A stretch of 64,000 nt of DNA from Rhinopomastus cyanomelas. Lineage: Eukaryota; Chordata; Aves; Bucerotiformes; Rhinopomastidae. This document shows, piece by piece, positions 37,301 through 49,300 of the stretch. The first letter of the stretch is position 1. Every line of letters starts with the position of its first letter. The notes below the pieces were generated by a model. The model worked only from the letters and a program-made list of their open reading frames with translations. It made no database searches and was not told where the DNA came from. Both the position numbers and the translations under genes were made by a program. The stretch is from positions 1 to 64,000 of the forward strand of contig VXBP01005062.1 of NCBI GenBank assembly GCA_013400115.1. The letters are read 5' to 3'.

Positions 37301-40300
37301 GCTGCTGGCAACCAGACTACTCCTGTCAGGTCCTGCCTGCTCCTGCCTAATCCTGCCTGCTCCTACCCAATCCCACCTGCTCCCACCAGCTCCTGCCCAA
37401 TCCTTCGTGCTCCAACCAGTTCCTACTTGCTCCCACCAGCTCCTGCCCAATCCTTCGTGCTCCAACCAGCTCCTACTTGCTCCCACCAGTTCCTGCCCAA
37501 TCCTTTGTGCTCCAACCAGCTCCTACCTGCTCCCACCAGCTTCTGCCCAATCCTTCATGCTCCAACCAGCTCCTACCTGCTCCCACCAGCTCCTGCCCAA
37601 CCCTGCCTGCACAGGGTCTAAGCCCTGGGCATGTCACCACACTCTGCTCCTGGTCATCTCCAGGAGGAACTGGGACCCTCACTTCCAAGCTATGACTGGG
37701 ATTTGGGAGGGACAGATACAAACGTGCTGGAAATTCAAATACACAGAGCAAAGCAGAAAGATCTAAATGGAGAGAAGAAGGGAGTTTGAGGGAGGTACCA
37801 AGGAGAAAGGAAAACATTTCTCACACAGCTGCTGAAACAGTTCAGGTTGAACAGCCACTGGCAGGAGCTGCTGGAGTGGGGGCAGGTCCTGGGGCACCTT
37901 CCTGGGTGCCTGGGACATCAAACCCAAGACCAGCCCCCAGGTCCAAGGGCAGCCTGTGTCCCAGCTCTGCGCTGTGGCTCCTGTGAACAGCCCTGGCGAT
38001 CCCCGTCCACCACATCCCATCCCCTGCCACACTACTTCCAGCACCTACAGAGCCAGCGCCAGCTCCGGCAGCCGGGGCCCCGGCCCTTACCTTTCTGTAG
38101 TCAAGTTTTGGCAGCTTTCCCCCGGCGCGAGATGAAATGAGAGCGAGCAGATGGCAGTGTAAATAAAAGAGAGAAATGGGAGAATGAGAGCAGAATGGAA
38201 ATGAACAGGGCTCGAACACTTGAATGTCAGAGTGCTGGGGGGGGCAGAATCTGCCCACCCCACCACCGGGGTGATGCTGGTGCCGTGTGTTTCCCCCAGA
38301 CCTAAGGGATGGGGTCAGCAGCTGCTATTCCTGTAGGACTGGGTGGTCACGGTGTGGCGCAGGGCTCTCCTTCCTCAGCCCTGCCACTGCTCCTGCTGCT
38401 GCTCTATCCATCACTTGCTGCTTGCAGGTCTCCTTCCTCCCTGTCTTCCACCCACCGCAAACCCAATTAGAAATCTCCTTCTTGGCTCTGCTCCCGAGCA
38501 CCGGGGGAAGCCTGACCCAAAGCTGATGGTGAATTCACAGGCGACAGGCAGGGGGGTGGTGGGGAGAGCAAGTAAAATCCCCCAGCCACCTCATTGCTGC
38601 TCTGAGAGCTCTGCGTGCTGCAGCACCCGGTCTGCTGCAGAAGGTGCCTCCACACTTAGCCCCAGAGTCAAGATTTCATACTTGAGGTCCTATTCCACAT
38701 GGGGTGAACCCTGGGGTGGGAACGTGCAGCACCCACTGCAACATTCGGTTCAACAACCAGTGCAGCACCCAGCTCAGCGCTCTGAGCTCCAATCCAGCAT
38801 CTTTCACGGGCTGGAGGCAGAATCAGGACCTCGGTTACGTGTTCCTGCTCCAAAATGTACAAAATAGCCCTAATTGCTCCACTCGTGCGGAGCAGAGCGC
38901 TGTGGCAGTGATTAGGAGTGTTTCAAAGAGCCATTTATAAACCCACAGCCGGTCACAGCACTGAGAAATAACAGCACCAGGCTGGGTGCTCTGCTGAAAG
39001 CATCAATAGCTGCTACCGGCTCATCACGGGGGCCAGCAGCCGTCACCGTCCCACTGGAAACAACCTGAAAGGCAGCGATGGAGGAGGAGGAGAAGGAGAA
39101 GGCAGCTGCTCTGAGTGCAGGGTTGGGGACACCAGAGCCCCCTTGGGGATGGGGGGACACTTGATGTCCCTGTGTGCTGCTCTCACTGATGCTTTTGGTT
39201 GGCACAGCCATGGCAAGGGGTGGCCTCATGGTTTTGGCAGGGCTGTGGTGGTCCTGCTATACAGGAGAAAGGTGGCTCTGGTATCCCTACAACACAGGAG
39301 AGGAGTGGTTCTGGTGGTCCTACAACACAGAGCAAAGGTGGCTCTGGTGGTCCCACCATACAGGACAAGGGTGGCTCTGGTGGTCCCACCATACAGGACA
39401 AGGGTGGCTCTGGTGGTCCCACTGTACAGGACAGAGGTGACCATCTCCAGATGTCAGTCCTTGCCATGTGCACGGCTGGTGCTAGGACCTACCTTGGCTT
39501 TGTTGATGGTGCAGTGCAGAGCGTTGTTTTCCTGGTCGTAGAGCAGGCTGAAATCCAGGGTCCCCAGCGTGGCTGCAAAAAAGAAAAGATGTCCTTAGCC
39601 TGTGGGGCCTGGCAACGTCGGCTTTTCTCCCACTAAGCACAAAAGGAGAGGAGGAAGGTGCTGGGGAAAGGGCTGCAGATGTTATAAAACACAGAGCATC
39701 CTCCCGTGAGCCTGTTATGAAACATAGCTCCTGCTGGGAGGCTGGTGGTTGTCCCCATGTCTGGCTGGTGGGACTGGCACAGCCCTGTGAGAGGAGTGAA
39801 GGGGATGAAGGGCTGCAGGCACTGCAGCCAGCGAGAGGTTCAGCTTCCATGAGCTGGCCCCATCTCTCAGCAGCCCCATCACAGCCAGAAGTTCCCATTC
39901 CCCAGGAGCTGAAGGCCCTTCTCTGGGAGGATCTGGGTACCTCCAGGGCACAGCCCCAGCACCACAGGCAGTCCCTGACCACAGGTTTGCACACCGACAC
40001 CTCCAGACAAAGGAGACACCAACAGGATCCTGTCCCAGTTCCAGTTTTCCAGCAGATTGCAAATTATACCTGATGAGACTGGGAACGTTTGCTTGGTTAA
40101 GATGGACAAAACCCAGAGCTTTGACTCAGAGCTGGCATCCTTGTGGCATCTGCAGCCCAGGAATGGGAAGGGGCAGGAGACCAGGGCAAATCAACAGGGC
40201 TACAGCAGCAGCAGTAGAGTTGCTTTGGGAAAGTCTTTCCTCCTGGAAGATCTCAGCAAGTTGCTCTAACCCAAAGCAGAAGAGAAACCTTAGTGAGAGT

Positions 40301-43300
40301 GACAGAGCACTGGAAGGGGCTGCCCAGGGGGATTGTGGAGTCTCCTTCTCTGGAGACATTTAAACCCCCCTGGATGTGTTCCTGTACAACCCGGTCTAGG
40401 TGATCCTGCTCTGGCAGGGGGATTGGCCTGGATGATCTTTCGAGGTCCCTTCCAATCCCTAATGATTGTATCATTCTATGATCCAACAACCTCCACGCCC
40501 ACCACCCCAAAAAGGGCTCTGCCCGAGCACTGCCCTCCTGCCTTGCAGCATCCCACCGCTGTTTCCAAGGTAACTGCACCTTCCCATCGAGAGGCAGGCC
40601 TGGAGCAGGGGAAGAAACAAATGATCCCAAATCGAACCCACGACGATTTTGCTTAATATCAAAGCAGGGCTCACCACCTGGGAGGTAAGTTTGACAAACT
40701 TTATGGCTGCAAAGAAGAGGCTTTTTTAAAGCTATTTTTCTCCCAGCATCTGCAGCAAAATTCTCCCGGGGGGGTGACAGGTATTTGGGGGACTGAAAGC
40801 CTTCCTGCTGCGATGTCGCAGCGGTGCTCCAGCCCAAACACAGGGGAGCTGCAGGTTTGCCTGCAAAGGAAAACCATCGCTCCGGAGCACATGCCTTCGC
40901 TTCCGAGCGGAGCAGGCACTCGGAGAGGCCTCAGCTAGGCTCCCCTCCTCGCTCCGGAGTGATTTCGTGCCATAGTAGCTGCGGGCTGAGGCAAGGAAGG
41001 CTCGGCAGGGTTAACCGCCAGGGCTCCGGGGAGGTGCAGGCGGCACAGGGTGAGGCCAAAGCCGCGACCCCTCGCGTTCGGCCCGCACAGGCGTCAGCGG
41101 AGCAGCAGCGTCCTGAGGGCGCCGAGGCCCGCCCGTCCCCACCCGCACCCAGAGGCCCGGCGCAGGCCGCGGCTCCGCGGGCGAAGGCCCCGTCAGCTTC
41201 ATCCTCTCCACCGGCCCTTTCGTCAGCCGCTTCCTGCCCGCCCCGGCGCCCGGCCCTCCCGACTTCGGGCTGTTGTCTGATTTTTACCACGGGACGGGGC
41301 CCGAGGCTCGGCCACTTACACGACAAATTCAAGGCTCCAGCCGGGAAGCGCCGACCCGGCCGCAGCCTCCCAGCGGGGAGGGCAACGGGAGCCCCACGGG
41401 CCAAAGCAGAAACCCCCACAGCGTGGCTGACAGGGACCACGGTCCTGCACCCCAGTTCTGCTGGTCCACGAGCAAATCTAAACGGAACCGTAGAGTGGTT
41501 TGGGCTGGAAGGGACCTCAGAGATGATCCACACCAACCCCCTGCCTCTCCACCGGCCCGGCCTTGAACAGCTCCAGGGAGGGGGGCAGCTGCAGCCTCTC
41601 CGGGCAATTGATTCCAGAGTGCCTTCACCTGTACACTGAAGGACTCCTTCCTCTGATCGAGTCTGAACCTCCTGTCCTTCAGTTTCAAACCATCTCTCCT
41701 TGTCCTGTCGCTGGATCTCTTGGGAAAAGTCCCTCTCCAGCCTTCTCATATGTTCCCTTCAGGTACTGGGAGGCAGCAAGTCTGAACCTCTTCTCCTTCA
41801 GTTTCAAACCATCTCCCCTTGTCCTGTCGCTGGATCTCTTGGGAAATGTCCCTCACTAGCCTTTCTCTAGGTTCTAGGTTCCCTTCAAGTTCTGGAAGGC
41901 AGCTCTAAGGTCCCCCTGGAGTCCTCTCTAGGCTGAACAGCCCCAAGCTCCCTCAGCCTGTCCCCATAGCAGAGGGGCTCCAGCAGCTGGATCACCTTTG
42001 TGGCCTCACTCCAACAGTTCTGTGTCCTTCTGGTGTTGGGGACACCAGAACTGGCTACAGGATTCAAGGTGGGGTCTCACAAGGGCAGAGTGGAAGACTC
42101 CCCTCTCTTGCTCTGCTGGCCACACTTCTCTTGATGCATGGCTTGGGTTTGAATGGGTTGGAAGGGACCTTAAAGATTATCTATTTCCATCTCCCCTGCC
42201 ACGGGCAGCGACACTTCCCACTAGACCAGGGTGCTCAAATCTCCATCCAACCCAGTCCTGAGCAGTTTCTATTCATCTCAGAGCTGCCAGCAGATGAGAG
42301 AGTACAGACGGGGTGCACGGTCCCCCCTAGCTCTGTGCTGCTCCATCCCAGCTCTCCTCCACCCTCTGCACAGGGATGTTCCTTTGCTGGTGTTTCCATT
42401 CCCCGGGATGGCAGGGGGATGCAGAAACATCAGCAGAACATGTTGTGCTAATTGCTTTAAAACGTGGCCATATGGAGCTGCCAAAAGGGATCAGGATGAC
42501 TTGGAGACTGGTAGATAAGGTGCTGCTACAGCACCGAGGGCCAGTGGCAAGAGCCAGGACCCAGCGGGGCAGTGGGAGCCAAGGACACATCTCCCATGGT
42601 CACAGATTGTGGTCACAGCCCTCTGCTTCCTCTTGGGGATGAGCTGCTGGGCAGCAGATCCTGCACAGTGGTGAAGGCAGAGATGAGGCCGATGCTGAAG
42701 CCACCTCCACCTTGGCCAGCTGCTCCCAGGCAGACTGACCCAGGGGCTGCTCAGGGACCTGAGGAGACATCCAGCAGAACCCAGAGCCAGCCCCAGACCC
42801 CTGGAGCAAGCAGCGCCAAAACACCGGCACAGGTCCCACCGCTCTCACCCCTCCTGCAGAATCACCTCCGGCAAGTCCAGCCCTGCACAAGGGGAGAGCT
42901 GCCACCCCCAGGCTGCAGCAGGACCCTCTGCATTGCCCTTCCTTGACTGCTTTCCCCCTCCCACCCATCCTGGCAGCTGAGCTGCAACTCAGTTGTGCTC
43001 TTAATTAGGGGAGCGAGCGCTGAAAGAAGGGAAGGGCAGCAATTAGGCTGGAAGCGCCATCACTAGCCTTGTCCCACTGACAGCGGGGCATTCTGATTCA
43101 TTCCGTAGGCCACGCAGTTGCCACTGGAGGCCAGCAGATGCGTCTCCAGGCTGAGCCGTGGGATGCACCCAGGGCATCCTGGTGCAGAGCGGCTGAGCCC
43201 GGGCTGGGGGAGCCGGCAGGGATTGTTTATGGCTGACATTTCCCATCAGCGCCCAGGGTGACGGGGAGGCTGGAGCAGCTTCTATTTATACCTGCGGGAT

Positions 43301-46300
43301 GGCAGGCAGAGCGCGGCGATAAATCTGCGCTCGGCTCCCTTAGCCAGCCCCTGTCCTTGCAGGCTGTGTGCCCTCATCTGGCACAGGCAGAGTAGCTGAT
43401 CCACCCCCTTAGCAGCCTGGGACAGAAGAGTTCCTCGGGCCAAGAGATGCTCGGGAGATGGAGGAGTCACTAGTGCCTGCAGCACAGACTTGGGAGCCCA
43501 CGGAAGAGATAACAAATGACTGAATCACAGAGTCGCTCAGGTTGGAACAGACCTTTGGGATCATCAAGACTAGCCACTAACCCTACTCTTCCAGGCTCCT
43601 CTCTAAACCAGATCCCCCAACACTACATCTAAAGGACATTTCAACACAACCAGGGATGGTGACTCAACTCCCTCCCTGGGCAGCCTGTTCAACCCCGCAG
43701 CAAGATGCCTGTGGCTCAGGCTCGTGCCAGAGGTTAGTGCTACCATCAGACCTGGAGGCTCACAGCTGTCAGGGTCCTCAGCACCATCCAGGATCCATCT
43801 CTGATGAGTCTGACTACTCCTTCTGTTGAAAATGTTTTGCTAGTATCTAGTCTAACCCTCCCCTGGTGTTGACTGAAGCCCTTGCCTCATGTTTTATCGC
43901 TGTGAAGAAGAGACCAGCACCCAGCTCTCTACAAGGTCCCTTCAGGTAGCTGTACAGAGTGATGAGGTCTCCCCTCAGCCTCCTCTTCTTCAAACTAAAC
44001 AGCCCCAGCTCCTTCAGTCACTCTTCACAATATTTCTTCTCCAGGCCCTTCCCTGAGTGGGCTCCTTCTGTCCCCAAGTCCAGGAAGCTCCCGCACCACA
44101 AGGACCATTAGGAAGCCCAGCAAGGCTCTACGCTGGGAGAAGCTGAGGTGTGCACAAAAAGCCCCACTATACAACTAATTAAAAAGAAGTCCGAAGGCTT
44201 TAAGTCCTTCTGCTTATCAGCGGTGCTGCTCCCGAGATAATCTGCTCAAGGATTTTGTGCCAGGGAGATCAGAGCAGAGCAGCAAAGAGACTGTTGGGGA
44301 TTGTCTGGATTAGCTCTCCCTTACAGAAAGGCGCAGGTTCAGTCACCTTCAGCCTGGGGTTTTTTTAATGCACCATAAAAGAGATCACTCCCTATTCTTC
44401 CGCTGCTTTAATTTCCCCCTGCAAGGGAGATAATTTTAAAGGTCCTGAATGGCAGCGAGTAATTCTGTGCACTTAGAGCGCCGCGGAAGCGTCCGTGAAC
44501 GGCTCCTCAGGAAGATCAAAATTAGTTCTTGCCTACCCCAGGGCTGCTCAAGAGTGTTTTCCTGGGTGGCTGCAGCAGCACACGGTGAGGTGCCTCCAGA
44601 ACTGACTCCCTGGGCCACGTGAGAGTGAGACCCTGAAAGTCCCCAGGGCTAGCCCTGGAACCTGCCCAGGACCTGGGATGCTCCCGGTCCACGCCTGTAC
44701 TTGAGCTGCTTATTTGCAGGGAGCAGCTCATCAGAGATGGATCCTGAACGGTGCTGAGGACCCTGACAGCTGCGAGCCCCCAGGTCTGGTGGTAGTGCTG
44801 ACCCCTGGCACGAGCCTGAGCCACAGGCATCTTGCTGTGGGGTTCAGCATGAACCCTGTGGGGAAAGTGCTGAAGGCTCTTCTGAAAGCCAGCATCACCG
44901 TCAGCTGCTCCATGACAAAGGGGTCCTAGGGAAGGTTTTGGACATGCTCCTTGCTAAAAATACCAGTAGACACAGTGTTTCAGGAGTTCTTTAGCAGTTA
45001 GAAGTTGTAGGGCAGATGGTTAAACTTGATCTTGAAGGTCTTTTCCAACCTTGATGATTCTGCAATTCCCACCAGTGCCTGGACCAAACCGTGCCAGCTG
45101 GCAGCACTGAGGGACTCTGGTCCTTTGCTTCAGGCAGGGCAGGACATCCCCAGTCCTACACAAAACTCATCAGGGACAGGACGGAGCACACAGGCAGGAG
45201 TCCTTCCTTCCTCAGGAGCTCCACAGACAGAATCATACAATCATAGAATCATTAGGTATTGGAAGGGACCTCAAAAGATCATCTAGTCAACAGGATCAGG
45301 AGTGAGGAACAAGCACAACTTTTCCTTCCTGCTACCATTCCCTGTCTTGTCATGGCTTTTGCTCTTAACATCTATGGCTGGCAACGAAGATTTCCCCGTT
45401 TCAGAGACACAGCACCAGCCCCTGCCAAGCTCCAGAGCAGGGAGCTGCTGCTTCTCCTTATTGCTCTTTACAGCTACCTGAAGGGAGGGTGTAGAGAGGT
45501 GGGGATCAGCCTCTTCTACCATGTCACTGGTGATAGAACAAGAGGAAACTGCCTCAAGTTGCACCAGGGGAGGGTTAGCTTGGACATCAGGAAACATTTC
45601 TTCCCTGACAGAGCCATCAGGGGTTGGAACAGGCTGCCCAGGGAGGGGGTGGAGCCGCCATCCCTGGAGGGGTTAAAAAGAACGAGTGGCCCTGAGTAAC
45701 AGGGTTTAGTGGGCAGGGTGGAGCTGGGATGACAGTTGGACTGGATGATCTTGGAGATCTCTTCCAACCGTAATGACTCTGTGATTCGCGAGGCAGGCTG
45801 GTTGATGGCTACTCATCAGCTCTTGTGTCTCCTCCAGGAGGAGTGTTCAGAGGAACACTTATCTGCTCAGAACAGTTCAGAGATGCAATTATGTTTTACA
45901 GCACTAAATGGTCCCTGATGTCAGCAGCAATTAGACTTTCGGCATTTTCAATCTGGAGACGGCCTTCACATCTCCCCCTCTCTCTTCCGCTAATGAAATA
46001 CGCCGTCGCAATTAGCAACCCCCCAAAAACTGCCTTTGGTGTTAAACACGAAGATGAAAGACTGGGGAACCCCCTGAGGCTCGGGTGTGTTGGAGCTAGG
46101 GGTGTCACTGCAGGAGGAGGGGTAGGGGATGGCGAAGGGCGGGGTGGGAAGGATGCTGGGCAGAAGGAGAGTCCCTCGTTAACTAGCAGCCATGCAGTTT
46201 CCTCATTAGTGGAGATGCTGGAGGCTACAGCCCAGATGGTCCCTCTGTGCTGGTGGAGGAGGGATGCCCAGACAGACCCCACTCACCCCCAGCACTTCAG

Positions 46301-49300
46301 GGTATCCCTGGCCACAGTTACCCCTGGGGTGTGAGCATCTCCTAGGGTGAAGCTCCTCAGCAAATTGGAGGATCAGGAGAACCTGATGTGCAGCCTCCAA
46401 CTGGACCATTGATAGGGCCAGCAGCCCTCAAACCTCGTGTCTGACCCTGCCCCGTCCTCACACCCACCCTGCTGTGGTGCAGGCAGCTCAGGACACGGTA
46501 CGGTCGGCAAAACCAGGCTCGGTGCTTTGTTTAGTTCCCTCAGTGAAAACAAGAAAAGGACTTCTTTTGGCCTTTTCTGGATGGAAAAGACGATTCCGGG
46601 GTTATAAATAGCAGCGGCAGCATATGCTGAGGAGAACCGTTCCAGAAGTAAATAACCCCGTCGTTTCAGAGCGCGCTCCCCCACGTCGTGGCTCCTGCCT
46701 GGCCGACGGCATCACCAGGTGACCTGCAAACCCTGCGCTCCTGCAGACCTTCACCCTTCCGTGCGTCTTCGAGCAGCCGGCAATTAATAGCCGCGTGACG
46801 GCTTCGCCCGCCTCATTATAGTCTTTGCTCAAAATAAGAGCCTTCCTAAATAACTTCGGTGCCGCTGCTCGCAGCCGGCGTCACGGGCGCCGAGACAGGC
46901 CGTTCAGCTGCACTTTGGAGGAGTCATCTTGATGCTGCTGCAGCCCGGCGGCTCACGAGCCTGTCCCTGCCATGAATAGAGCTGGGCACACTGTGAAATT
47001 GGCTGGGTTTGAACAGCTATAAACAGCCCCGGAGCGCTGGCGGCAGCAGCAGGGGACAGCCCTTCTGAAACACCAGCTCCTCAAGCAACCCCTCGCCCTG
47101 GGGCTGCCTCCCCATCCGAAAACCCAGAGCGAGCAAGAGATGGAGGGGGGGTTATTCCAGCACCCACCACGGCCTCGCTCCAAAGCCCAGCAGCAGCGCA
47201 GGGGATGGAAGCGGTTTGAGGGCTACAAACCCACCCGCGTGTTGCGGAAGAAGGATGGATGGTCCCTCTAGTGCTGTCCCCAGTGAGAGCGGCCACAGAG
47301 GGACCATCTTTCTGCCTCTCTGCTGCTGGAGCAGAGATTTCAGAGACCTTTAACAACCTGCCAGGTGCAAATCTACACTGGTGCTATGGAGGGACAGCGC
47401 AACCGCTCGCTGGAGAGGCAGTGGATACTGTGGAACTGGGGGAGATGGGAGGCGAGAGCTGGCTCCTGGCAGGTGGCACATTGCCACCTAGCTGGCATTT
47501 GCTTATTCTTCTCGTGAACCTCGTTCTCCTGGCAGCCTGCTGCCACCCGACTGGTGGGAAGTAACCCTGGGGATGGGGACCAGGGCGCTGCTGCTGTCGC
47601 TGGGCACCAGCCAAGGGAACCAAAGGTGAGGTGACAGTTGGGTGTCCAGAGGCAACAGGAGTGAATTGTCCCCTTTCCCAGCCCCAAATCCGGGCTGGCC
47701 AACGGGTATCAAACCACCCTTTGCATCAAGCGCACGTTTCCCCACCTCTCATGCCTCATTCCACCTCCTCAGCAGCTCCACTGGGGATGGATCTGCTGTG
47801 GGACGAGTCCTGCCTGGGCTCCATCCCTGCAGACAGGACAGATGAGTAGGGCAGTGCTGAGTCCCTCATCCACCAAGCAGTGGGTTGCAGCAACGACCCC
47901 ATGAATCCTCACAGCAGCTGCAGTTCCCAGCGCCAGTTCCAACATCTCTGCTCATTATCTGCTCCACCAGCTTCCCATCCCTGCTCAGTCCCTGCCGCTC
48001 TCTGCATTCAACAGGCTGGCTACAGCAGCCCCACGGGGAAGGCACCTGTCTTCCCTGGCACCTCCACAGCTCCCTTGGGCTCTGAGTTCCCTGAGCACTG
48101 AGCTTCCCTGGGCAAGTAGCTCCCCAGCTCTGCAGTGCCCAAACCACTGCAATCAGCCCCACTGCCCCCGAGCCTCTGCATCAGCCTCCCAGGGACTGGG
48201 GCCACCTGCCCATGGCAGATGACCAGCTCAGCGGGCCCCTCCCACCCTGCCACATCTCGGCTGGGTCCCTGCCCATCTCTGGAGGGATCCCACCTCCTCC
48301 TGCAGCAGTGGGAGTCTTGGTTTTCCAAAGCACTGAGCACATGCATGAACACACACACACACGTTCCTGCTCCCTGCAGATGCAGAACAGCTGGGTCAGG
48401 CCACCCTGCCGGGATGGGAGCAGGCTCTGTTGCCTCTCCCAGGGCTGTGCCGGGGCTCTCTGAAAGAGGGGAGCTCTGCCAGCTCCACAGGCACCTCCTG
48501 GGGTTGCTGGTGGGGTCAGGAACATCACTCAGCAAAGCAGTAAGAAATGCAGTGCAGGGACCCAGCCCAGGCGAGATGCAGCAGGACCTGCCCCACTGTC
48601 ACCCCCATCACCCATCGTGCAGGTGCTGCTGGAAACCCAGAAACAGCAGACCGAGAAGTAATCCTGGTCAGGAATGGGTGTAGGGGAAACCCTGGCAAAT
48701 ACTGCATTTCTCCAGGCAGGGGCAGCTCTACTCCTCCCAGCCAGCACCGTGGCTTTGGGGTTGGAGGATGGAAACCCACAGGCCAGCGGGACAAATGGGC
48801 AGGAGCCCTTCTCTCCTCCTCCCCAAGGGTTCTGCCATGGCAAAGTCCCTCTCCCTGCACCTCTCCAGTGCTCTGCTGGGAGCATCTCAGGGGAGCAAGG
48901 CCAGATGTGCTCCTGCCAGGCAAGAACTCAACTGAAGGGTCCTTCACCTGGGCTCCGATACCACCATCCCCGCAGAGCTCTGCCACTGCCCTGAACTCCC
49001 TGTGTCACCTGGGGAAACCACCACCACCTAAACCCCACACAGGCACAGACATGATCCCCAGGGGAAATTTAGTGCAGGTGACTAATGCAGCAGCCCTGAA
49101 TCACCTGTCAGGGACGTGGGGGAGCTGAAGGCCACTCCCCAGCGTAGCTGATGGCTCCAGCCAGGCTGCACAAATCCTCTCCCAGCTCCCCGACTGGGAA
49201 ACAGGGCCAGCAACCCCTTATCTGGGAAATGGGGCCAGCAGCCCCCCACTTGGCTCTGCAACTTGGCTGCTAACCATGGAGCAGCGAGCCTCACCCTGCA

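Larger units (their letters stand above)
33207..39492 (-). other. DOC2B intron 2
   Basis: 6.3 kb with CR1 copies at 33,400-35,760, AT-rich blocks at 36,010-36,625, the 50-bp and 33-bp minisatellites, and the possible microexon at 38,091. No gene inside it is supported. Confidence 0.75.

Noticed and set aside
36644..37766. Long repetitive frames (280 and 181 codons)
   Set aside because: Produced by the 50-bp minisatellite, not by coding selection.
39143..39636. Repeat-protein-like frames
   Set aside because: The 33-bp minisatellite has a period divisible by three, so it stays open on both strands.
40824..41749. Frames of about 270 codons on both strands
   Set aside because: They overlap each other over a CpG island and run into a CR1; base composition keeps them open.
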